Shown here one piece after another: positions 44,464 through 51,956 of a DNA stretch of 64,000 nucleotides. The stretch is from positions 10,412 to 74,411 of the forward strand of contig DASXTW010000046.1 of the NCBI GenBank assembly GCA_036505215.1, read 5' to 3'. The position numbers and the translations under genes were made by a program. Source of the stretch: DASXTW01 sp036505215. Its GTDB lineage: Bacteria; Actinomycetota; UBA4738. Under the pieces are notes generated by a model. It made no database searches. It had not been told where the DNA came from and saw only the letters and a program-made list of their open reading frames with translations. Positions within the stretch are counted from its first letter, which is position 1; every line of letters starts with the position of its first letter.

Positions 44464-46818
44464 TTGAGCGAGACCGACGTGTTCCGAGAGCGGGCCCGGG
44501 CCGCCCTTCCCCCGACCGAAGGGGAGCTGCGCCTGTCGGGCCTGAGCGAGCCAGTCGAGGTGCTGTGGGATCGATGGGGCGTCCCTCATGTCTTCGCACA
44601 GAGCACTCACGATCTGTTCTTCGCCCAGGGCTACATCCTGGCGTCCGAGCGACTGTTCCAGATAGAGGTCATGCTGCGGTTCGGATCGGGAAGGCTGTCC
44701 GAGATCTTCGGAGACCTCGCCCTCCCCCTCGATCGGTTCATTCGGGCCGTCGGGTGGAATCGTGCGGCCAAGAGATTGACCGGGCAGTGGGACGACCTGT
44801 CGTGGGACATGTCCGATGCGTTCGCTGCGGGAGCGCGGGCCTGGCTGGCGCAAACGCCGGCCACGCCGGTCGAGTACGAAGTCCTCCAGCTCCATCCTTA
44901 CTTCCCCGAGGGCCGGGAGGCCGCCGAGCTCGCCGCGGCGGCCTCGATCCTCCTGGCCTGGGGCCTGTCCACGAACTGGGACGCCGAGCTGCTCCGCATG
45001 GACGTGGCGGAGCATCTCGGGTGGGAGGCGATGACCACGCTCTTCCCCGAGCTCGGGCCCGAGCCGGGCGCCGTGGTGGCTGGGAAGGCCGGTGGCCCGG
45101 CCAACCGCCGGACGGCCGTCGACCTGCTCCGGGAGGCTCCCCGCTTCCCGAAGGGGCAGGGCTCGAACAACTGGGTGGTGGCGGGACGGCGGAGCGTGAC
45201 CGGAAAGCCACTGCTGGCGAACGACCCTCACCTGTTCGCGCAGCTGCCCTCGATCTGGTACGAGATCCATCTGTCCGCGCCCGGCATCGACGTGCGAGGC
45301 GTCGCCCTGCCCTTCTCCCCTGGCGTGATCATTGGCCACAACGACCAAATCGCCTGGGGATTCACCAACGTCGGAGGCGACACCCAGGACCTGTACCTCG
45401 AGCAACTGTCGGAAGACGGCACCGCCGCGCTCTACAACGGCGTCTGGGAGCCGCTCACCGTCCACAGCGAGGAGATCTCGGTGCGAGGCCGCCCTGAGCC
45501 CGAGATCGTGGAGGCCAAGGAGACTCGTCACGGACCGCTCCTCGATTCCTACCTGATCGGCACGGGCGATCCGACCGTGATCGAGGGTGGCATCCGGGAG
45601 ACCTACGCCCTGCGGTGGGTGGCATTGGAGGAGGGGCTGAAGCCATCGACGGTCTACCGCTTGAACACTGCCACGAACTTCCAGGAGTTCCGGGCGGCCG
45701 TGTCCGAGTGGGCGATGCCGGGTCAGAACATGGTGTTCGCGGATGTCGAGGGCAACATCGGGTACCAGTGCACGGGCTGGTACCCGATCCGGAAAAGGGG
45801 CGACGGGACCATTCCGGTCCCGGGCTGGACGGACGAGTGCGAGTGGCAGGGCTACGTGCCGTTCGAAGAGCTTCCTTTCGCGTATAACCCCGACGAGGGA
45901 TTCCTGGCCACCGCCAACAACCGGATACACGACGACTCGTACCCGTACCTGATCGGGAAGGACTTCCTCCCGCCGTTTCGGGTTCGACGGATCGTCGAGC
46001 TGCTCACCCAAACCGAGACGCATGACATGGAGTCGTTCCGGCGGATCCATACGGACACGGTCTCGCTGCCGGCCCGCGAGATCGTCCCGCACCTCCTGGC
46101 GATCGAGCCTGCAGACGACCGGCAGAAGGAAGCTCTGGCTCTGCTCTCCGAGTGGGACTTCGACCTCCGGGCGGACTCGGCGGCAGCGGCGGTCTACGAG
46201 GTGTGGTGCTGCCGGATCGGCGACGCCATCCTGCTGCCGCGGCTCGGCGAGGAACTGCATCGGCACTACTTCGCCCTGCGGCAATGGACGAACTCGTTCC
46301 ACTATCAGGTGCTTCCGAGCCTTCTGGGCTACCCGACGGCCACGTGGTTCGGAGGCGAAGGGAAAGCTCCCAGGGACGACCTCTTGCGGAAGGCGCTGGA
46401 CACTGCCCTGGACGAGCTCACCGCGGCCATGGGCGAGGACATGGGGGGCTGGACGTGGGGAGCCCTCCACCGGGTCCGATTCGCCGGGCCGCTGGCGAGA
46501 GTCTCCGACCTGACCGAGCTGTTCACGGCCGGTGAGGTGGGGTGGGGCGGCGACGAGCAGACGGTATGCCAGGGGATGTACGAGCCGGGGGATGACTACC
46601 AGGCGGTCGTCATCCCGAGCTGGCGCCAGATCATCGATCTATCCGACCTCGATGCCTCTGTGGGCACGCACACGGTCGGCCAGTCGGGCAATCCGGCCAG
46701 CCCCCACTTCAAGGATCTGTTCCCACTGTGGTCGACCGGCCAGTACCACCCACTGCCGTTCACCAGGCTTGCAGTCGAAGCCGCCACCGAGTCGCGCCTC
46801 GTCCTGCTCCCGGCATAG
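44464..46818 (+). CDS. Penicillin-acylase-family (Ntn) hydrolase
   Basis: 784 residues from TTG 44464. The precursor has an alpha part (about 1-233) and a beta part beginning at the self-processing site GSNNWVV, where Ser about 234 becomes the N-terminal nucleophile. Other family features are NDPHL, GHNDQIAWGFTNVGGDTQDL and PGQNMVFADVEGNIGY. It would cleave an amide between an acyl chain and an amine (beta-lactams, acyl-homoserine lactones or N-acyl amino acids). No signal peptide is visible, so it is cytosolic, unlike classical PvdQ or PGA. It is divergent from an amidase and shares its operator. Confidence 0.92.
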   Translation: MSETDVFRERARAALPPTEGELRLSGLSEPVEVLWDRWGVPHVFAQSTHDLFFAQGYILASERLFQIEVMLRFGSGRLSEIFGDLALPLDRFIRAVGWNRAAKRLTGQWDDLSWDMSDAFAAGARAWLAQTPATPVEYEVLQLHPYFPEGREAAELAAAASILLAWGLSTNWDAELLRMDVAEHLGWEAMTTLFPELGPEPGAVVAGKAGGPANRRTAVDLLREAPRFPKGQGSNNWVVAGRRSVTGKPLLANDPHLFAQLPSIWYEIHLSAPGIDVRGVALPFSPGVIIGHNDQIAWGFTNVGGDTQDLYLEQLSEDGTAALYNGVWEPLTVHSEEISVRGRPEPEIVEAKETRHGPLLDSYLIGTGDPTVIEGGIRETYALRWVALEEGLKPSTVYRLNTATNFQEFRAAVSEWAMPGQNMVFADVEGNIGYQCTGWYPIRKRGDGTIPVPGWTDECEWQGYVPFEELPFAYNPDEGFLATANNRIHDDSYPYLIGKDFLPPFRVRRIVELLTQTETHDMESFRRIHTDTVSLPAREIVPHLLAIEPADDRQKEALALLSEWDFDLRADSAAAAVYEVWCCRIGDAILLPRLGEELHRHYFALRQWTNSFHYQVLPSLLGYPTATWFGGEGKAPRDDLLRKALDTALDELTAAMGEDMGGWTWGALHRVRFAGPLARVSDLTELFTAGEVGWGGDEQTVCQGMYEPGDDYQAVVIPSWRQIIDLSDLDASVGTHTVGQSGNPASPHFKDLFPLWSTGQYHPLPFTRLAVEAATESRLVLLPA

Positions 46819-46859
46819 CCAAGCCCAGCGGTGCGTCCTTGGGGGTAAGCCTGCGCTGA

Positions 46860-46865
46860 TACTAT
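46860..46865 (+). promoter_or_regulatory. Candidate -10 box for crgA
   Basis: TACTAT lies 15 bases after TTGGGG (46839-46844) and about 28 bases before the crgA ATG. The spacer is short, so the promoter is only probable. AGGAG just before the start provides the ribosome site. Confidence 0.35.
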
Positions 46866-46893
46866 GCCAAGGCTCTAGCAGGAGTTCTGTCTG

Positions 46894-47133
46894 ATGCCCA
46901 AGTCAAAGGCCAAGCGGCGCCGCTATCAGCCCCCGCCGAAAAGGAAACCGAAGCCGAGTCCGAAATGGTTCGGCGCAGCCATCCTCATCCTCATGTTCGT
47001 GGGGGTAATCGTGATCGTGCTCAACTACCTTGGCCTGATGCCGGGCACGCACAAGCAGGCGACCAACCTGTACCTGTTCGTCGGGCTCGGCTTGATCGCG
47101 CTGGGCTTCGGCGCTTCCACCCAGTGGCGCTAG
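46894..47133 (+). CDS. crgA: CrgA-like septation protein
   Basis: 79 residues, close to the normal 80-93. A basic, Pro/Lys-rich N-terminus (MPKSKAKRRRYQPPPKRKPK), two membrane helices (AAILILMFVGVIVIVLNYLG and LYLFVGLGLIALGFGA) and the terminal TQWR (CrgA ends in RW[HR]) are typical. CrgA is found almost only in Actinomycetota; it interacts with FtsZ, FtsQ and PBPs. In mycobacteria it lies next to pknB; here about 12.6 kb of other genes separates it from pknB. Confidence 0.85.
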   Translation: MPKSKAKRRRYQPPPKRKPKPSPKWFGAAILILMFVGVIVIVLNYLGLMPGTHKQATNLYLFVGLGLIALGFGASTQWR

Positions 47134-47213
47134 GACGATGCCGCTGATCTCGGGAAGCGATTTCCACCGGCGTTTTCCACATTTGGGGAAAACCTGCCGG
47201 CGAGGGCGCTGAC

Positions 47214-47459
47214 GTGCCCGTCTACGAATACAGATGCCGGGCCTGCGGCTCCGCGGTGGAGGAGATCCAGCCGATGGGCGCGGCTCCCCCCGGCCCCTGC
47301 CCGAAGTGCGGCGGCGAGCTCAAGCGGGTCTACGGCCGGGTCGGTGTGAGGTTCGCGGGGTGGGGGTTCACGCGGAACGATTCGCTGGTCCCCCAGGACC
47401 GGCCGCGGAAAGACTTCCGCAAGCTCCGGGAGAAGGCTGAGGAGATCTCCGAGGGATAG
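47214..47459 (+). CDS. FmdB-type zinc-ribbon protein
   Basis: 81 residues from GTG 47214. The family begins MPVYEYRCRACG and has a CxxC pair (CRAC) and a second (CPKCGG) that bind zinc, with VEEIQPMG between. The second half is charged. FmdB was named as a regulator of amide-utilisation genes, but most members have unproven roles. Confidence 0.85.
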   Translation: MPVYEYRCRACGSAVEEIQPMGAAPPGPCPKCGGELKRVYGRVGVRFAGWGFTRNDSLVPQDRPRKDFRKLREKAEEISEG

Positions 47460-47464
47460 GTGCT

Positions 47465-47785
47465 TCAGTTGTTGGCCGGGTTCACCCGGGGTCGCCGGAC
47501 CACGGCCATCGGCTCGCCGCAGTGCCGAGGCACCTGAATCTCTCCGAGACGAGTCACCTGGAGCTCGGTGCCGCATTCGGTGCAGACGAAGAACACGTCG
47601 AGCTCCGCAACGTCCTCGGGCTCGATCCTCTCCTTCGGCGGGCCGGAGGTGATACCTCGTAGGAAGACCAGCCCGAGCCCTGCGATCACCACGAACAGGG
47701 CAACAGCGACGAGCCACAGCAGCCAGGCAGCAATGGCCAACACATCATCAGGGTACGGCTCACGCTTGGAAACCACCGTTGACAC
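47465..47785 (-). CDS. Membrane protein with a C-terminal metal-binding motif
   Basis: 106 residues. One long hydrophobic region (VLAIAAWLLWLVAVALFVVI) makes one or two helices, followed by a cytosolic part with FVCTECGTELQVTRLGEIQV and RHCGEPM. Three cysteines and a His in the order CxxC...HC resemble a rubredoxin- or desulforedoxin-like site. I do not recognise the family. It converges with the FmdB-like gene, with five bases between the two ends. Confidence 0.7.
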   Translation of the reverse strand: MSTVVSKREPYPDDVLAIAAWLLWLVAVALFVVIAGLGLVFLRGITSGPPKERIEPEDVAELDVFFVCTECGTELQVTRLGEIQVPRHCGEPMAVVRRPRVNPANN

Positions 47786-47818
47786 CCGCCGCCGCGAACA
47801 GCGGTGTTGGATGGTTCG

Positions 47819-49033
47819 CTACCCGAGACGCTCGATGATGGTGGCGTTGGCCATGCCACCTCCCTCGCACATGGTCTGCAGGCCGTAGCGACCGCCCCTT
47901 CGTTCGAGCTCGTGCAGCATGGTGGTCATCAGCTTGGCCCCGGTCGCTCCGAGCGGGTGACCCACTGCGATGGCCCCGCCGTTCGGATTGACGTGATCCT
48001 GGAACCAGGCTTCGGGAACCTGGAGCTCCCGCTGCCACGCCAAGACGACGGAGGCGAACGCCTCGTTGATCTCGACCACCTCGATGTCTTCGAGGTTGAG
48101 GCCTGCCCTCTCCAGGACCCGGCGGGTCGCTGGGATGGGAGCCGTGAGCATGAGGATCGGAGAGTCACCCGCCAGCGAGAACGACAAGAACCTGGCTCGC
48201 GGGGTGAGCCTCAACTCCTCTGCCTTCTCCCGGCTGGCGATCAGAACCGCGGAGGCGCCGTCAGAGATCTGCGAGGAGTTGCCGGCCGTGACCGTCCAGC
48301 GGAGCTGGCCGGGAAACATCTGCTCGAAGCTCTCGGCCTTGAACGCGGGCTCCAGGGCGGACATCTTCTCGCGGTCCGGCTCCATGCGGATGCCTTCGTC
48401 GTGATCGAGGAGGACCTGCTCGCCGCCCTGGCCCGTCACTTTGAGAGGGAGGATCTCCCGCTTGAGGAACCCCTCCCTGGTGGCCTTGGCCGCGCGGACG
48501 TGCGAGCGGAACCCGAAGTCGTCCGAGTCCTCGCGGGTGATGTTCCATTTCGTGGCGATGAGGTCCGCCGAGATCCCTTGAGGGACGAGCTTCCCTTCGT
48601 AGCGTGCGAACAGCTGCTGGCCGAACGGGTTGGCGCCCATCACCGAGGACCCCATCGGGACCCGGGTCATGTTCTCCACGCCGGAGGCCACGACCAGGTC
48701 GTACGCACCGGCCATGACGCCCTGGGCCGCGAAGTGGATCGATTGCTGTGAGGACCCGCACTGGCGATCCACCGTGGTCGAGGGGATGGTCTCGGGGAAT
48801 CCCGCAGCCAGCCAGCCGTTGCGTCCGACGTTCAGAGACTGTTCCCCTACCTGCGAGACGCACCCCGTGATGTTGTCTTCGATCTGGCCGGGGTCCACGC
48901 CGGACCGGTTCACGACCTCCTTGAGAACCTCGGCGAGCATGTCGACCGGGTGGAAGTCCTTGAGGGAGCCGTTCCGCTTGCCGATCGGCGTACGGACGGC
49001 CTCCACGATGACGGCTTCACGGATCTCAGGCAT
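47819..49033 (-). CDS. Acetyl-CoA acyltransferase (thiolase)
   Basis: 404 residues; AAGGAG lies before ATG 49033. The thiolase triad is complete: nucleophile Cys about 92 in DRQCGSSQQ, His about 359 in GHPLGATG and Cys about 389 in CEGGGMAN. NEAFASV is also present. It carries out the last step of beta-oxidation or condensation of acyl-CoAs; the FadA/acetyl-CoA acetyltransferase division is not clear. The operator upstream is identical to that of the amidase/acylase genes. Confidence 0.95.
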   Translation of the reverse strand: MPEIREAVIVEAVRTPIGKRNGSLKDFHPVDMLAEVLKEVVNRSGVDPGQIEDNITGCVSQVGEQSLNVGRNGWLAAGFPETIPSTTVDRQCGSSQQSIHFAAQGVMAGAYDLVVASGVENMTRVPMGSSVMGANPFGQQLFARYEGKLVPQGISADLIATKWNITREDSDDFGFRSHVRAAKATREGFLKREILPLKVTGQGGEQVLLDHDEGIRMEPDREKMSALEPAFKAESFEQMFPGQLRWTVTAGNSSQISDGASAVLIASREKAEELRLTPRARFLSFSLAGDSPILMLTAPIPATRRVLERAGLNLEDIEVVEINEAFASVVLAWQRELQVPEAWFQDHVNPNGGAIAVGHPLGATGAKLMTTMLHELERRGGRYGLQTMCEGGGMANATIIERLG

Positions 49034-49080
49034 GGGAGGGACTCCTTCCTCAGCGTTCGTTCGTCGCTACAGCGTTCATT

Positions 49081-49096
49081 ACCTACCGATCGGTAA
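49081..49096. promoter_or_regulatory. Second copy of the palindromic operator, before the thiolase gene
   Basis: ACCTACCGATCGGTAA is identical over 16 bases with 44432-44447 and includes the 12-base palindrome TACCGATCGGTA (49084-49095). It is about 50 bases before the thiolase ATG, a usual position for a repressor site. No other copy was seen in the window. Confidence 0.75.
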
Positions 49097-49206
49097 CAAA
49101 CGCTTCCACGACTGTATGCCCGCCGTCGAGGGTCGTCAATTTCGCCACCGCTGCGGAAGCAACGTCCAGGACTGCGGTCGGCGAATCCGTGACCAAGGAG
49201 GTGTTC

Positions 49207-50433
49207 TCAATCATCTGAGCACGGCAGAAGGCCGAACCTCTCTTTGGCTCGCAGAATCCGAAGGGCCGCCTCATCCACCCTCGCTCGGAAGGGCCCGTCG
49301 GTTCTGACGCGAGTGATGATCGCCCGAGCCATGGCCACTGCGGGACCGACTGTCTTCGAGACGATCATGTCGCCGCCGGCCGACAGGAAATCCATGGCTC
49401 GCTGTGCCGGCGGGATATCGGCCACGGCGGTGGCTTCTCCGAGGTCATCGGAAACGACCACGCCATCGAAGTGAAGGTCGTCTCGCAACATCTGCTCGAT
49501 GACGATCGGAGAGAAGACGGCGAGATGGTCCGGGTCGATGCGTGTGTAGGTAGCCAGCGCCACCATCACGAACGGCACGCCACGGTCGACGGCGTCCCGA
49601 AATGGTTCCAGGTAAGGGTCGTCGCGGGTCGTGGCTCGATCGACGACTCCGGCGGCGAAATCCGTGTTTCCCTTCACCCTGCCCAGTCCGGGGAAGTGCT
49701 TGGCGCTGGTGGCCACACCTGCCCGGTCCATGCCTCGGAGGAAGGCCACTCCGTGGCTGCCCACCGTTGCAGGATCAGGTCCGTAGCCGCGCTGCAGCAC
49801 TCCGATCGGCTGGTTCTGCGCGTCGGCGCCGGGCGGAACCACGTCCATCACCGGGGCGAAGTTCAGGTTGACCCCCGCGGCCAGGAGCTCCTCCCCCCAC
49901 TCGAATGCTCGAGCCCGCAGATCCGATACGGCCATCTTTCCCTGTACCACCGCAGTCGGGATCCGTGAGAAGCCACGTCCCCGGAGGGCCTGGATCACGC
50001 CTCCCTCCTGGTTCGCTGCCACGAAGAACCGGACCTTTGCGGTAGCACCTCTGGTCGCCAGGGACTGGACGGCATCGGTCACGTCGCGGATCGCCGATGC
50101 CCCTGCTGTGGTCGTCTCGATGAAGGTGACCGAACCGAAGTGGTACCGGCGGATCTCCTCGGCCGCGCTCGGGACGAGTCGGTCGTCCTCGAGACCAACG
50201 GCAAACAGCTGGCCCACTCGCTGCGCTTCGCTCAGGCGAGCGTGGACAACCTCCGGACACGAGAGGCCGGGCGAGAGGCTCGGCGTGGAGCTGGTCGGAG
50301 GCTCGATGGTCGGCGAGACCGTGCGAGTCATCGGGACGGTGGGAGAGGCGCTCGGCGCTGGTTGCCCGCAGGAACAGACCAGGACGAGCACGATCGACCC
50401 GGCGGTGAGGACGACCCCCCTTCCGGCGCGCAC
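49207..50433 (-). CDS. GH3-family lipoprotein related to NagZ/LpqI
   Basis: 408 residues. A lipoprotein signal peptide (VLTAGSIVLVLVCSCGQ; lipobox Cys) and a Ser/Thr/Pro linker precede a glycoside hydrolase family 3 barrel: NQEGGVIQALRGRGF, NLNFAPVMDV, KHFPGLGRVKGNTD and the nucleophile region VVVSDDLGE. It would act on beta-N-acetylglucosamine-containing wall fragments outside the cell. In NagZ the acid/base lies in a DSH dyad after KHFPGHG; here the segment reads GLGRVKGNTDF with no His, so the catalytic mechanism or the activity may differ. Confidence 0.87.
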   Translation of the reverse strand: MRAGRGVVLTAGSIVLVLVCSCGQPAPSASPTVPMTRTVSPTIEPPTSSTPSLSPGLSCPEVVHARLSEAQRVGQLFAVGLEDDRLVPSAAEEIRRYHFGSVTFIETTTAGASAIRDVTDAVQSLATRGATAKVRFFVAANQEGGVIQALRGRGFSRIPTAVVQGKMAVSDLRARAFEWGEELLAAGVNLNFAPVMDVVPPGADAQNQPIGVLQRGYGPDPATVGSHGVAFLRGMDRAGVATSAKHFPGLGRVKGNTDFAAGVVDRATTRDDPYLEPFRDAVDRGVPFVMVALATYTRIDPDHLAVFSPIVIEQMLRDDLHFDGVVVSDDLGEATAVADIPPAQRAMDFLSAGGDMIVSKTVGPAVAMARAIITRVRTDGPFRARVDEAALRILRAKERFGLLPCSDD

Positions 50434-50550
50434 GTGTCAGAAGGATAGGGCCTGGATCGTTCGTGCACCGGTCCAACGGTCCCTGGCAACCTCCTGAGCA
50501 CGTCAGATGTTTGCCTAGCGCCAGCAGGGGCGTCGAGCTAAGCTCCGGCC

Positions 50551-51924
50551 GTGCTCCGGCGCCGACGATCGGGGGGGGTCGCGTCGATCCTTTCGACCAC
50601 GAGCGCCTTGCTCGTGCTGTCGTTGCTCCTCCCGGGCTGCGGCAAGAAGGCGGCCGCGAAGCCCACCATCGGGGGCGTTCTGGGATTCGATCAGAACGTG
50701 GCGGCCGTGGCCAACGAGCCGCTGTTCGCGCCCGACCCAGGCGTCGTGTGCGGGTCCCCCACCGAAGAATTCGGCGTCGAACTCGTCCACGTCGCTTCTC
50801 CCACCCAGGCCAAAGTCCTGAACGAGTGGGGGGAGATCGTCCCCGGGAAGCAGATGTACCTCTCGGGCAGGGTGGCGGAGTTTGAATTCTCCACCGGCGA
50901 CCTGACGTTCACCCATCCCTTCGACAAGGACATCATCACGAACATCAAGCCAGACCCCCCGTACAGGCTCCTGGCTCAACGGGTCGGTGAGAGCGCGGAG
51001 GGTGATGCCGACGGCCCGCCAAGGGGCCTGCTGCACTGGGAGCTCTCGAAGAAGCTCTTCCCCCATGACGACCACGGCTTCTACCTGCCGGGCTACGTCC
51101 CCGCGCTGGGCGATCGGATCGCCACGTACGGCCGGTGGATCGTGGACTGCGGCCACGACGATTACCACACGGAGATCCACCCTCCGACATTCCTGGCGGT
51201 GGCGCATCCGGATCCGGACGGCGTGTGGACCGTATCTCACGCCTTCTACAACCCTTACTACGAGACTCAGCTGTACACGCCCGATGCCGCTCTTTCGGCC
51301 GACCTCGGGAACGCGCGTCGCTTTACCGACCCCGATACTCGACCCTTTGCCTTCTATCTCACTCACCAACTGCTCAGCCTGGCTCACGTGGGCGACCCAC
51401 CGCCTGGCGGGTTCATCGACCATCTCGAGGCTCACCATCTCCTCCAGGCCAACCGGGCCTCCCCCATCACCTGGTACGTGTGCGCGCCGAGCCCCAAGCC
51501 ATCCAATGCGGGAGGGGTTGCTGTGAACTATCACTTCACGGTGCGCACAGGCGTGACCGTGACGGCCACGCGCAATCCGGAGACCGGCTGTGTCGCCTTC
51601 ACCGTAACGATCGGGCCCAACTACACTCCGCTCAATCCCGAACGCCACGACTGCGTCGATCCGTGGTCTGAGCTGAATCAACAGGCCGGCGCGGCCCTCG
51701 GCGACCCCACCCTCGACATCGAAAAGGTGATCGAGGAGAAGGTTCCGCCCTCGTTCGCGCCGGCGGTGAAGCGCGATCCCTCAGTGGATTGCTACGACGA
51801 GTTGACGGTGCCCCTTCCAGGGGGACCGGACCAGCGGGCCAACGTATTCACGTCGGACGAGCAGCCGTACCCGTTCTACGGTGAAGCTTCCGTTTCCTGG
51901 GGGATTGACATCGGAGCGAAATAG
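50551..51924 (+). CDS. Large lipoprotein of unknown function
   Basis: 457 residues from GTG 50551. The signal peptide ends with a lipobox (LLLPGCGKKA). The mature part shows WIVDCGHDDYHTEIHPPTFL, a His- and acid-rich motif typical of a metal site, and a C-terminal strand-rich part with conserved Cys (VDPWSELN, VDCYDELTV). I do not know the family. It is divergent from the GH3 lipoprotein and may be part of the same cell-surface setting. The sequence has many Pro and aromatic residues and looks like a beta-rich, multi-domain secreted protein. Confidence 0.75.
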   Translation: MLRRRRSGGVASILSTTSALLVLSLLLPGCGKKAAAKPTIGGVLGFDQNVAAVANEPLFAPDPGVVCGSPTEEFGVELVHVASPTQAKVLNEWGEIVPGKQMYLSGRVAEFEFSTGDLTFTHPFDKDIITNIKPDPPYRLLAQRVGESAEGDADGPPRGLLHWELSKKLFPHDDHGFYLPGYVPALGDRIATYGRWIVDCGHDDYHTEIHPPTFLAVAHPDPDGVWTVSHAFYNPYYETQLYTPDAALSADLGNARRFTDPDTRPFAFYLTHQLLSLAHVGDPPPGGFIDHLEAHHLLQANRASPITWYVCAPSPKPSNAGGVAVNYHFTVRTGVTVTATRNPETGCVAFTVTIGPNYTPLNPERHDCVDPWSELNQQAGAALGDPTLDIEKVIEEKVPPSFAPAVKRDPSVDCYDELTVPLPGGPDQRANVFTSDEQPYPFYGEASVSWGIDIGAK

Positions 51925-51956
51925 TAGGACTCCGGGTGGTCTGGCGAAGGCTCGAG

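Noticed and set aside
44434..46470. Long open frame of 678 codons on the minus strand
   Set aside because: It is antisense to the penicillin-acylase gene, whose frame has the complete Ntn-hydrolase motifs. The reverse frame has no recognisable motif.
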